This document shows positions 44,513 through 56,404 of a DNA stretch of 64,000 nt, one piece after another. This DNA comes from Leptodactylus fallax. Its lineage: Eukaryota; Chordata; Amphibia; Anura; Leptodactylidae. The DNA is taken from positions 6,911,001-6,975,000 of the forward strand of contig CAMRHE010000077.1 of NCBI GenBank assembly GCA_947044405.1. The letters run 5' to 3'. A program made the position numbers and the translations under genes. Numbering within the stretch: the first letter of the stretch is position 1; the number at the start of each line of letters is the position of its first letter. The notes beneath the pieces are model-generated. The model had not been told where the DNA came from and did no database searches. It saw nothing but the letters and a program-made list of their open reading frames with translations.

Positions 44513-45745
44513 TTTTCTAAAGATCTTCTTCTATTACTTTTAATGTGTATCTTTATAGTGACTAGAGTTATATTTACTGATACACAGCTCCAAACCTCCT
44601 GTATCTCCTAATGTTAAATGATAACATCTGGCTAGCTGAAACCACAATTAGAGGAGGCTTAGATGCTTACTGCATACAGTATATACTGAACTCTGAAATA
44701 TGCTTCTACACTACCCTAATGGTGGCTTCAGGTAGCTTGAGGTTATCATTTATATCTATGTTGGGGATTGGGAGCTCTGAATCAGAAATATAAAGTTCTG
44801 ACCATTTTTAAGATATATTATGAAATTAAGTAGTTTAGAATATTGGACCTAAAATGAAATATTCTTAAAAGGTGACTTGATATGTATTACACTACCATGG
44901 GGGCAATATTTTATTATAGTTCATTTTTACCGTGTTACATTCAAAGGCATAGAAATCACTTGTGCAACCTACTAAATGGGGTTAATGTTGATATAAAATA
45001 GACATATGCTTATGCCATAGACATGCTCACTGTTTGGTCAATTCTTTAGAGTCCAATAATAAGCAGAGTTTCACTAAACATATTGGAGAACTGAGTTAAA
45101 TAAATAAATCCAAATAAAAAAATAAATTAATTACAAAATAATAATAATAATAATAATAAAAAATCAACAGTATTCTGAAATGTATGGTGAGCCTGCATAA
45201 TTCTCAGAAAGTTTTTAGAATTGTCTCTCAATGTGTCAGTAAATCCCTCTACTAGAGAATTAATTAGTATCTTACAGTATTGTAGCTCTTGCATAAAGCC
45301 TGTTTGGCTGGATAAGCAGTTCAGTGTCTACAGTGGAGCAAATTGGGAGATGTGTGTATCTATGCCAGGCTGATATTATGACTTGCTGTGACAGAGCCAC
45401 TTAGGTCTCAGCTGGCTGGAACAGCAACAAACTAACGGCAACACTTACCCTGGGCGGGAAACTGTGCACTGCGTGCTTGTAATTACATTGTATCTGCATG
45501 CAGCCCATCTATCTGCATCAGTAAGTGTATCCACTGAGATAATAGGGGAGGTTTTGCATGATGTGAAGCTACATTAGGGTGAACATACCCACACATCAAG
45601 GGGTATGCTCAACTTTAACCATTTACTGCTGTTAAACTGTACATCTGGTTATTTTCTGTCCAACACAACTGACATACTGTATACTTTGGATTCTATATTA
45701 ATTTATTTGACTTTGGTTGTTGAGATCAAAAACTTTTCTATTTTA
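44513..45745. other. unique AT-rich sequence with an (AAT)n run at 45138-45160
   Basis: No gene. The trinucleotide run sits beside A-rich sequence and has no visible parent LINE. Confidence 0.45.
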
Positions 45746-46150
45746 AAGGCTATTTCCAACTTTATAAACAAATTATTACTGCTCCAATGCATCTAGAATA
45801 CAAAATAAAGCAACTTTCCATATACTGTAGTTTTAATTAAATTTCTTACCATTTTGTGTCTACAGCTTCTAGGCAGAGTTATGTGTTTCCATGGTAACAG
45901 GCAAAAAACCCCATTGTACAGGCAGATTCTGCACTCATACTTCCTTTCATATTTCTCCTACTTTCTGCTACTTTCTTAGGATGAAGTAGTGTTACGATGG
46001 AATGGAATATGACTACAGAATCTGACTACACATGATTTCTTTGTTGTCTGTTACCATGGAGACATATAACTATGCATAGCAATGGCAGATACAAACCAGT
46101 AGGATACTTTTAATGAAATCTGGAAATATATTTTTTCATTCTTGAACTGG
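45746..46150. mobile_element. palindromic TTAA-end MITE
   Basis: Begins TTTTAAAGGCTATTTCCAAC. Inner pair GTTATGTGTTTCCATGGTAACAG and CTGTTACCATGGAGACATATAAC (the latter near 46050). The right end is poorly preserved. Confidence 0.55.
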
Positions 46151-46189
46151 AGCCAAAAAGGGGTTGCAAAGGTGGGCATTTAAGTTATG

Positions 46190-46500
46190 GTGATGTAGAC
46201 AAAATGGTATACAATGAGGCCAATGGAAAATATTCCATTGCTCCATAAAGGCATTGATAATGTCAGACTATATAACCAGTTTAAAGACGGAGATAGATGA
46301 ACACTATATGTTGGCTATCTGCAGCGCTTCCATTGAAATTAATATCGTGCTTCCCAACCTCTGCTTCATTACGTAGGGTGGCAAAAGTCCACCGCTCTCC
46401 TGATCAGTGGGGGTCTGAGTGGTCGGACCCCCACCGATCTGCAAGTTATCACCTAGCCAGTGAATACGTGAAAAATACTTTAGACAAAATACCTCTTTTA
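46190..46500. mobile_element. TTAA MITE, family 6 type (copy a)
   Basis: Shares CTTCCCAACCTCTGCT, GGCAAAAGTCCACCGCTCTC-like, TGATCAGTGGGGGTCTGAGTG and CGGACCCCCACCGATCTGC with 47117-47706. Confidence 0.65.
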
Positions 46501-47116
46501 ACATGAATATTATGACATTGATTGGTTTCATCTCATGTTGGCATGAAATATGTCTGACACATTATTAGATTGTGGATGCATAAAATGCATAAGTGTGGAC
46601 ACATTTGTATGTAACCCATTTGTGTCTTAACTTACTGATACAAGATGACACAACCACATTTTTACACAAAATGTATGAATCACCCACAACAAGGCCTCAC
46701 ACTGCCAGCTATAAGCAACAATGTGCTCATTTGGAAAAGATTGCAACAGGCAAGGCCCATTTATCTGGGTGAACGCTTGTAAAGTGAATCAAGTCATCCT
46801 CAAAATTGAGTTGCTTTATGGTTAATACACTTCACTGGAGAGCTTCCTTCTAATGATTTTCCATTCCCTATGAGAAAGAAGAGCTGAAAAATAAGGGCAG
46901 CTACCCAGGAAGGGATATAACACCATGGGTAGCTTGACTCAATACTAAAGCAAGCTACAAAACATTGATCTATAGATCCTTAGTATAACACAGATTTTTG
47001 AAAGGTGTACAAGTCACTATGTGGTAAATATAAAAGTAATAGAATTCTAAGACTTAGGATTCTAATGACAACTTCCTTTTACATTATTAGAGAACCCACT
47101 GTGACATGTAACAAGT
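46501..47116. other. unique non-coding sequence
   Basis: Nothing recognised. Confidence 0.45.
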
Positions 47117-47706
47117 CAAAGGGGTTCACCACAAACAGGATTTCTGCCTTATAAAGGATAAATATCTGACTGTATTTGACCGCTGGGACCTCTACCAATG
47201 AAGAGAATGGGGTTCATGTAGTGACTACGACCATTAAATTCACTTCTATGGGACAGATGGAGAAACTTTGGTCTGTCAGCTTCAAAAACGTAAATGGAGT
47301 GGTAGTCATGCGTGTCCACTATGGATCCATTCTCACAGGAGACTCCCATTCTCATAATCTTTTCTGCTCAATGGATTTATCTCCTCTCCATAGGACCCCA
47401 GTCCCCCACCGATCAGGAGAACAGGGGACTTTTAAGTGGAGCGATGGTTGGGCAGTGCAAACAACTCTCTGTTCATTTTCATAGGAGCGCCGGAGATATA
47501 TAAACACTGTATGTCGGCTATCTCCAGCGTTTCCATTGAACGAATGAATGGGCATGCTTCCCAACCTCTGCTCCACAATGAAGGGAGGACAAAAGTCCGC
47601 AGATCTTCTGATCAGTGGGGGTCTGAGTGGGCAGACCCCCACCAATCTGCCAGTTATTTCCTATACTATGTATGGGGATAGCTTGCTTTGATGGGAAAAC
47701 CCCTTT
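47117..47706. mobile_element. TTAA MITE, family 6 type (copy b)
   Basis: Begins CAAAGGGGTTCACCACAAAC and ends GGGAAAACCCCTTTAAA (TTAA 47704-47707). It appears composite, with two halves both carrying CCACCGATCAGGAG-like words. Overlapping short frames on both strands in this interval follow the repeat and are not genes. Confidence 0.65.
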
Positions 47707-47789
47707 AAATTTTTTAACTTATCTGTTACAAAATGATATAATTTTATTGTAATTCTGTATAACAAAACAACAAGAGGATACAAACATTT

Positions 47790-47792
<3 letters not shown>

Positions 47793-47833
<41 letters not shown>
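47793..47833. repeat. (TA)n microsatellite, about 20 units
   Basis: Pure TA run. Confidence 0.92.
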
Positions 47834-47837
<4 letters not shown>

Positions 47838-49379
47838 TAAAATACATTACTGTAAAAAGATTGTGGCCTTTTCTGTGAATTTCAAGACTGCAAAGCCTTT
47901 GTGGCCACATACAAGGAGAGTTGGGCAGGGTAATATATATGATACATATACCTTAATAACAACAGCAGTTTAATGTACCCTGGGGAAGGGATAATATTCT
48001 GTCAGGGAACATAGAGCCTGGAAAGACGGGAAAGGTTTAATTTAATTTTATAGCAGGTAAAAGCTCACAAGTTTACTGTCTATGCCTCTCAAGGCAACTG
48101 TAAAATCATGTTTGACAGACATAATATACCAAAAAATGTCACATTTAAACTTTCTTTATCAGAATAGAGCATATAGGGCGATAGTGTTACATAAGGGTTA
48201 ACTCTACCGCTAGCCAATAGAGTAGAAGATCACAGTGCTGCAGGACAGCAACAGATGTGAGAGGATGTGGCAGCTCCTCGGATAAGGTCTGATTGTATTA
48301 GACGGAGCAGAGCCGCAAGAATAAATATTTAGAAGCAGGAGGTGGCATTGAATACATATCAAAGTGTCAGATCTCATATCAGCCAGCTGACAAGCACTCA
48401 CCCATACACCACCTCTTCTGCCAGCCCCTCCCCACCCTCTGTCATTCTGCAAAATCCAGGTTCCTTCACTAAGCTACGTCCACCCTCATCTGCTGCTTTT
48501 AATCACACCATTTCTAAAAACAAGGCCTAAAATAATTGTTTACTTCTAAGAATTCGCTATACAGGTGGCAGGGTTGCATCATTTCAATTTTTTGATAAGT
48601 CTGATTTAATATAATACCAGCATGGAATCTAAATATTTAAAAAATAACTGTGTGTAAAAGTAACTCACCCATGTCCCCCTCTTCCTCACAATCCTGTGAC
48701 AGGCTGTACGACAACTGGCTAGAGCAAGAATCTCCACCCAGTGCCTTGCTTGTAGTAAGACAAGAGCTAAATTAAGCCCAGCCCTTTGCTAAGCCCTGGC
48801 CCATCTTTCTGGCCTTCAATGAAGGGTGGTACTGTTTAGCAGCAGATGTGGCCTCTAGAATAAATAAAGATAACTTTAACTTTCTAATATTCTCAATGTT
48901 GGAATTCAGTTCTGTTGAAGGCAATGGTTGTAGGAGCTGGAGTGTTCATCCATGGATGTGACGTGTCATATCACACAAATCTGTGCCTAATGACAAATAT
49001 TACAATGACAAACCAAGACCTGGAAAAGCAGTGATATCACAATAGGTAGTTCTGTTATATCTGGACATAGAGATCTATGGATGCATCACGTAGTCTAGAA
49101 TGTGCATCTGGAAATACACAATGCTTGCTTGTAAAGTGTCCTGTAACAGCAGTCCCCAAAATGCTTCCATCTCTCTACCACATTGCAAACACACAATTTC
49201 CCACCAGTATATTCCCTTCTGCTAAAGTAAGGAGGAACCAATAACTGTACTTTGCAAGGCAGATGCTGCACCCTTCCATTCTTATGCTATGTTATCTCAG
49301 TCTACACATTGTGCTCCCCCGCTTTCCTGCTGCATCATTACAAATAAGTACAGTAACCTTATATAGCTTGCGTTGCTTT

Positions 49380-49740
49380 GGGGAAACACATATAGTTTTC
49401 CTTACATAAAGAACAATCTTCCTCATGAGATGAGACAGCAGAGCTCTTTGTCTTGGCGACAAACAAAGCAGCCATTAGATTCCAATTAATTAGCATTGCG
49501 GCAAGTAACTAACGGAGACAGACTGCAATGTGAGATTATGTGAGAAGGCACAAAACAAATGTCTGAGAATGTCCCAGGAAAGACTATGTGATTAGACGGC
49601 CATAGAAAACCAGAAGATGTCATCAGAGCTAGCCCTGGTCACTGAGCAGACCTGGCAGGTAGTCTGGAATGTTGATGGTTTACGCACAAAATAAGATGTT
49701 CTAGCCTTTGTGACACAACATCCTCTCTGATGAGTCAACG
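49380..49740. other. candidate conserved non-coding element
   Basis: Contains CTTTGTCTTGGCGACAAACA, AAAGCAGCCATTAGATTCC, CAATTAATTAGCATTGCGGC, GGCACAAAACAAATGTCTGAG and GTGATTAGACGGCC. A homeodomain-like palindrome and Sox-like ACAAAG/ACAAA words occur within about 100 bp. No repeat or coding signature. Confidence 0.35.
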
Positions 49741-50200
49741 AACTAGAGAAAATCTAAAACTGTCCACAGGACTAAAATAGCTTACATAATAAATGCAATA
49801 TTGTATCATGTAATGCCTTCAAAAAACCCTTCTATATACAATGTATAGAGAAATCCACAAAAGTATAATATCTACAGTAACTCCACTTAAGAACTGTTAG
49901 GGCAGATCTGTGACTACAGTTTAGCTGCAGTCTGTAGTCTGAAGTAGTTCATAACACACCTCAGTCTTATTATTGAAGCTGAGCTAAAATAAAGTCAATG
50001 AGTAAGACGTTAAAAAAAATAAATGACGTGATCATACCCCGTAGGTACTAATTTATATATAATGTTTGAGTTCCTGACTAGAGAGATGTATTAAATAACT
50101 AAGAACCATTGTAGTGGTAATAAGGGAAGGAAAATTCACCATTGACCAATATGATCTCTAAAGTCTTTGCCAGGCAAAGGGACAGCTAATGCAGTTCCAT

Positions 50201-50235
50201 GTCATGACATCATTTTTCAGCTGTGATGTCATGAC
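50201..50235. repeat. perfect 12-bp inverted repeat, 11-nt loop
   Basis: GTCATGACATCA (50201-50212) and TGATGTCATGAC (50224-50235). Each arm is itself near-palindromic. It may be a relic of a MITE or a dimer binding site. Confidence 0.8.
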
Positions 50236-51665
50236 GTACTGCCAGTGTTTGGTTTATGTCACATTACACTGTATTACAGCATGTCCTGTATCCAGCTTTT
50301 TTTTTATTTTACTCGTGCTACAGTAGTTTGTCTCCAGTTTTTTGCTGTTGGAGGATTAGGAGGTCCCAATAGTTAACACAAAACCATATCCTACACGACT
50401 TTACTAGCATTGCTCCTACATTTGCACAATCTACAATATACAAGTGAGAGAACCCTTTGCATTTCATCTGTGTGCTCATCCTTGTATAGACAATGTTACT
50501 TGGTGCAGTATTTTTCTTTTTTATTTTATTATATCATATATCTGGGGAATCCCTTTAACTTTGTTGAGATAGTGCTAAAAGGGATGTTATGGAAGAAAAT
50601 CTAATTCACTGTACATTGCTTTGGAGTAGATCATCAGCTGCATATTATTTGACTTAGTGTAGACAAAGCACTACATTGTGATGGCTTCCAGACAGTGAAA
50701 TTGCAACAATCATTGCTGTCACCCCACAAATATCACAAAGTAATATAAGTAAATTTGTATGAACATCTCATAAATAAATAAAAAAATTGTCAGGCATGAT
50801 GTTTTCTACCGTGTTTTCTCAAGGGTCCGCAGAAACTGACATCACTAATAGGAATATACATTAGGAGTTTCCCTGTCGTGTTAAGCATTCATTAATATGC
50901 CCATGTTGAAGTGGCTCGTACCTTGGCCCTAGCAATGTTATAGACGTGGAAAGGGAAACTAATTCTAATAAATTCAATGTAAAGGTAAAAAACCCCAATA
51001 TGAGCATCTATGTCCCAAACACTTACAAAACGCAAGGTAATACATAAAAAGCAAATGCTGAGATCCATTTATCACTGAGGCTGCCACAAACTCAAACTTG
51101 ACTTGAGACTTGCTGAACCCCAAGGCCTGTGCTGTTCTTATAACACTAGGTCCCCTCCAGTCCCATGGGAACTTTGCCCTGACAGATCTGGACACACATA
51201 GTTTTGCAGTCTGTCAATTTTATGTTTGCTGCCCTGGAGCCACTATCACACAAAGAGAACAATCTTAGCAGTGTGAACATGAAATCTAAGCCTGTACATA
51301 AGGGACAGACAAAGAAGAAAAATAAAGATGAGGTGGAAGAAAAGTTACATAGTCTCTGGTATTGTATTGGAACTGTTACATTATAACTGGATGTATGCAT
51401 GAAGGTGACAATGCTGACGCTGAGAGCACCTTGAGGGGTCAGACCTAAAAAGGCAATCATGTAGCAGGAAAGTGTACATTAGGCATTCCTAAAACCGTGA
51501 AGTCTCTGGACTCTTCTGCTGTAAAGCGCAGACCCCTCCTGTATGCTGCTGATTAATGTGACTTAGGGTCTGCAGCATCAACACACCCTGCATTCTAGAG
51601 CTACTGCCTGCTATGTGCATATACCAATTTGTGTGATGGATTGAGTCTGTTAGGTCTACAGTACA

Positions 51666-52028
51666 TTAAAGAGGACCTTTTGCCACTTCCAACAACTCAA
51701 ACGCTTTGCACCCTAAATAGGTGTCTCTCCACTGATTTTGGCACAGTTGGAATTATTTCTGTAGTCCTTACCATTCCCCAGCAAACACTGCTGTTATTTT
51801 CAGCATCTAATATACTATTTAGGCTGCCTACTGTCAGGTGGGTGGTCCTGAGCTAGAGCTAGACAGGGACCACCCACCTGACTGTAGAGAGCCTAAATAT
51901 GTATACAACACTGATTGCTAAGGAATGGTGGGGTCTACAGAAAAAAATCCAACTGCATTGGAATCAGTGGAATGGCACATATTAAAGGATGCAATGAGTT
52001 GGAGTTGGTGGTAAAAGGTCCACTTTAA
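51666..52028. mobile_element. TTAA MITE, family 1, second copy
   Basis: TTAA at 51666-51669 and 52025-52028. Left AGAGGACCTTTTGCCACTTCCAACAACTC faces right GAGTTGGAGTTGGTGGTAAAAGGTCCACT. A central inverted pair GTCAGGTGGGTGGTCC...GGACCACCCACCTGAC sits at 51835-51881. Same order of words as 5215-5630. Confidence 0.82.
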
Positions 52029-52438
52029 TACATATACACAGGATATGACTTTGTCTGATATCCCCTTTTTAAGTTTCAGCAAACAAAAAGTTGGCATCAG
52101 GATTTTCATTTTAAGGATATACTGTATACATGAGTGATTGACATGAACTCCTATCTGCAGGATATCTAGATAAAACTGCTTTGTATAATTGCTAGAATTA
52201 CTTCACTGTGTTTGCAAGTGCTGAAGGGAAACATCCAGACTGTGTCAGAGATATTAAATCACAGACACAGCACACCAGGACCTTATGTGATTCATGGCCT
52301 TTCCTATACTGGATTGTTTCATAACCATGAATATATTATAGAAAAGGATGTCTAATTATATACTAAAGGGTAATTCTGAATTTAAAAACACATAGTTACT
52401 TCCCAGTTTCCCAAAGTTCCAAAAGTTAGACAGGTTCT
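52029..52438. other. unique spacer
   Basis: Nothing recognised. Confidence 0.45.
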
Positions 52439-52851
52439 TTAACCCCTTGATCACCAAGCCTGTTTGGGACTTAATGACGTGCCAAGGTTTTTAATGTTTT
52501 CCTCTCTTCACTTTAGCGGCCATAACTTGTTTGTATTTTTCATAGGGGTTGTATTATGCAGGAGAAATAGTTGTTTAATGCCTTCTGGGGGTACATTTAC
52601 AGTAAACCACCATGTAAATTATACAGTTTATTTTTGCACAATAACTAGCTCAATCAGTGAAAGGGTTAAACAGCCACAGGGATTGCTCCGATTCCAGCAT
52701 TACACAGTAGATAGGCTGTCAATAGAGATGCAATCACTTGCTGTAGGGTAGTTCGGGACACATTCTACGGCACTGTGTTTTATGACACTGTAGACTAAAA
52801 TCTCTTCATGGCCACTCTAAGTAGGTGTATTGGTAGTCAGTAAGGGGTTAA
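52439..52851. mobile_element. TTAACCCCTT-ended DNA repeat
   Basis: Left end TTTAACCCCTTGATCACCAA and right end GTCAGTAAGGGGTTAAAG. GACGTGCCAAGG and GCGGCCATAACTTG belong to a common frog repeat. Confidence 0.6.
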
Positions 52852-52889
52852 AGCACTTAAAGTCGATGTCCGGAATTAGACACTCAAGA

Positions 52890-53165
52890 GAATTTATTAA
52901 AATACGCATACTGGTTTTCTGGTGCAAAAGTGGAACATTTTTAACTCACAACCATTTGCCCCAATAAAACCAAAGAATGTGCCACTTTCTATATTCTCCA
53001 ACTTTCTCACCACTTTTTAGAAAAGTAGATTGAGAAAGGTGGACGTCAAGGCAGGCCAGGGTGGGGATACCTCAGATTTACATATCTCATGCTGGAAAAC
53101 TGAGTTATACCTGAAATCTACACCAGTATGCTTTTCATTTCTACAGTACATGGAAAATAAATTTC
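52890..53165. mobile_element. MITE-like repeat with AATTTATTAAAATACG ends
   Basis: Left GAATTTATTAAAATACGCATACTGG and right CCAGTATGCTTTTCATTTC...AATAAATTTCCCC are inverted in part. Grouped with 27605 and 40741. Confidence 0.5.
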
Positions 53166-54355
53166 CCCGGTGGTCCTAGGACACCTTAGGCCAACACTAC
53201 TTACAAACATTGTAGGTGTAATTGTGGGTGATAAATGTGTAGAATGGAGGTAAAATATCCTGTTGTCTGAGTCATAAGCACTTGGTAGAACTGAGATAAA
53301 TTCCTAGATAAATATTGCCTAGAATTTGAGACTTTATACTTCATGTCTCAAGACAAACAACCAGTTTTCCGAAATCTGTTTCTTTGGCCGTCTTATCTTT
53401 CTACTTGCTACCTCTCTTCCGCAATGTTTCACCTTCTCTCCATTATTCCATTGATACACTCTCTTTCCCTTCCTGATTTCTTTCTTTATATCTTTACTCA
53501 TCTCCTATTCTGCTGCTTCTTCTCTTTGTATCCTTTTCTTCTTTCTCCCCAGCTGGGGATTTACTACAATTTGAAGTAAACCCTTCCAGGCAGCAATATT
53601 CTGAGCCTAACCTGAGCCTTCTCACTTCTAGGTCTTTCATGAATTCCTCATGTACAGAGAATATTGAGCAAGGTGACAAAAGATGTCAAACGGCCACAGA
53701 TATTAAACCTCAGCTGTGTCTGCGTTCTGCAGCAGCCAGCAGAAAGATCATCACTGGGAAAGAATAACCTACTGACCCACTGAGTGAATTTCTGACAAAG
53801 TGTTTGAACATATTAATATGGAAAGTCATGACAATCCATTCAACCCATAATAATAATGGAGTTATTCTCATTGATTCTCATTCTTTATTATGGATAAACC
53901 TTTGGGTTCAGTAGAATAGCCAGCCATACAACGAACAGTGTGGGACTATCTTAATGTATCGGGTTCACCCGCTCAAGGCATTAATATTTACTGTACAACA
54001 ATTCAACGAAGACGGAGATATGAAGGATTCACCAGGGATTAGTCTACAAAATGGCTGCTTCCATTGTAAGTGATAAATATGTTTTAAGGCTGGATAAAAT
54101 ATTGCATTGTGCGGTAAAATGAATGGACACAAAATGAAGTATTGAAGGGAAGTAATATTTCAAGCTAAAATAAAAAAAAAAAAAAAACATCTTAAAGGAA
54201 TGCTGACTCTTAACCAAAATGGTTGTCAGTACAGTATATTTCACCTTTTTAGGAGTCCAATGCAGAACACTTTATCTACCTACCAAGTAAGTAAAATGCA
54301 AGTTCACTGGGTAAGCTAGGTAAGTAATAGTTGCTGGTGATATCTACTGCTATCC
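53166..54355. other. unique non-coding sequence
   Basis: Pyrimidine-rich at 53380-53550; 53680-53960 is complex and unique. No gene recognised. Confidence 0.45.
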
Positions 54356-55144
54356 TTAAAGGGGTTGTCCAGGATAAAATGATCTAAGCTACTCCACCAT
54401 CACCACCCCCACCTACCTTCTAAATGTGCCACTCCAGGCACATTTTCCAATTTTCCGGTGACATACTGTTTTCCCATTTCCAGAAACAGAATGTCACCAA
54501 TACTGACCCCCCCCCATCATACTTAACTGCCTTCCTTTCCGGATCTTCTGGGCATGGGACGTCACTTGTTCTGGGTGGCTGGCACCTCCTCTTCTTGACA
54601 TCTGCTGACTGCCCATGCCTGCGTAATAAAGCCAGAGTGATGGCTACTGTTCATGCCGGCACTCCGGCTCTATTGTGCAGACATGGGTGGCTGGCAGATG
54701 TCAAGAAGAGGAGGTGCCGGACTCCCAGAACAAGTGAAGTTCCATGCTGAGAAGATCCTGCACGGAAGACAAAGCGCTGCGGAATATGATGGCACTATAT
54801 AAGCAAAATAAATAAATAAAATAAGTATGATGTGGTGGGGGTTTGAGTTAGTTAGGAAGGGCTAATAGTGGGCGGGCTAGCTAGGGAAACAGGGAGGGGG
54901 TGTGAGTGAGAAAGGGAGGGGGAGGGAGTCAGCTTTGAGTGAAGCGCAAGGCAAGATGGTAGTTGTAAGAAAACAAAACAGGAAGCTACCAATGTAAACA
55001 AATGCAGAAGATGCCAGGAGCTCACAGAGAAACCCAGAAATCACTCAAAACACTGCTAAAGGTATTTGGTTGCACTTATTAACCTATTAATAGCACTAAC
55101 TGACCTTTTTGAAAAATTATTTTTTGCCCAGAAAACCCCTTTAA
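54356..55144. mobile_element. TTAA DNA element, family 4, well-preserved copy
   Basis: TTAA at 54356-54359 and 55141-55144. Ends AGGGGTTGTCCAGGATAAAA and GCCCAGAAAACCCCT. A large inner inverted pair, GGCTGGCACCTCCTCTTCTTGACATC and its inverse, lies at 54570-54720. An L2 tail is embedded at 54774. Homologous, in order, to 22314-23007. Confidence 0.8.
54774..54822 (+). mobile_element. tiny L2-type LINE tail inside the MITE
   Basis: GCGCTGCGGAATATGATGGC, then ACTATATAAGCA and (AAAT)n: the terminal motif plus tail of the same LINE type as at 13494 and 35972, only about 50 bp long. It probably came from an extremely 5'-truncated insertion. Confidence 0.6.
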
Positions 55145-56404
55145 GGCCAAATTTTCTGCTCCAAAATTCATGCGGAATCTGATCACATACTGTGGTCCAT
55201 TTATTTCAAGGGGAGATGCATCAATACCGTAGTTCATATGATTGAACCCTTTCCTACCGGGTTTTTGAAATGTGTGGAACAGGAAAGAAAGGGACTTGAC
55301 ATGTCAATCCTTGCTGTGGATTCCATGTGGGGTATCCACATATATTAACTCAACTGAATGGGGACAAATCTGTCTGTTGATTCACAGCATGTGAAACTGA
55401 AAATCCATTGCAAAAATCACACGGTCAGATTCAGATTTATGCCCTAAATTCAGTTGTAAATTTGTCTGACGGAAAAAGCCATTGTCTGCATATGCCCTAA
55501 AGGAACACTTCAGGCAAAATATATAGACTCTAAAAACTATCTAAGAGAACAATAACATAACAACCAATCAGCTCTCATTTCCTAAACATTTCCTAAAGAT
55601 GAAAGCTGCATTGTGATGGTTTGCTAGGGGCAACAAGGATAATGCTGGTAAACAGTATTAATAATTCCCCTACTGTGTGTTGCTTAGTGCAGGGTCTGAT
55701 GAGATGGGACATGATACAGGGATTCAAAGAGAGAAGCTGTGTGTTGTGTATCGCCCCCTTGTGTCCTGAACTAAGCATTACATCAGTTTTACCTGCGTCC
55801 CTTTAAGTAACCACAAGGTAATATATAAAAAATGTAGTGAAAGAGCATTCTTCCATTTAGTGCAGTAACTGAACTGTCATACTTCAATTCATGGTGAAAA
55901 ACACACATACAATTTCTGCTGGTATGTAAAAGTATGCTTATGTACAGTGTGTTATATTGTATATGCAGACGTACAGTATCTGCAGGCAGCATGTTAAAGG
56001 GCAAGAAGAGCTGAGCAGATATATATTTAGATAGGAAAAGATTCATTATAACCTATATTATATAAATTTAAATCAATACTTGAGAGTCCACTGGGTGGTC
56101 CTACTTAATGTTTGATAGCTGTATATATAGTCAAATGAAAAAGGGCGTCAATCACTGATGGAACCACTAAGTGGATTCCTAATTTTAGAAAGAGCAGGCA
56201 TTTAGCGGGGTTAACCAGCTTTGTAAAATTAATGTCCTACTTACAGGGTAAGACATTAACTTTAGATCAGTGGGGGCCTGACTGCGGGGACCCCTGCAGA
56301 TCTGCTGTATCTCCATGATAGTGTAAGCTACAGTACTCACTCTGTACTTTTCATAACATAGTTATACTGAATATAACAAATTGCCTGCACATTGGACACC
56401 ACGC
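55145..56404. other. mixed sequence with decayed MITE pieces
   Basis: 55145-55500 carries GCGGAATCTGATC, GGATTCCATGTGG and CTGACGGAAAAAGCC words of a frog repeat. 55497-55806 has CTAAAGGAACACTTCAGG and CCTGCGTCCCTTTAAG ends suggesting a TTAA element. 56190-56340 has GATCAGTGGGGGCCTGACTG of family 6. Boundaries are not resolvable. Confidence 0.4.

Larger units (their letters stand above)
47834..51665. other. longest repeat-poor stretch of the window
   Basis: Nearly 3.8 kb with no recognisable mobile element. It includes 48180-48520 and 49380-49740, both complex and unique (the second is listed separately), and a perfect hairpin at 50201-50235. No exon-like frame with motifs was found. Confidence 0.45.

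Noticed and set aside
47149..47681. Cluster of overlapping frames on both strands
   Set aside because: All within a family-6 TTAA element; shared words with the copy at 46190 are non-coding repeat sequence.
54424..54750. 108-codon plus-strand frame
   Set aside because: Inside the family-4 TTAA element, spanning its inverted repeats; not conserved in the second copy at 22314.
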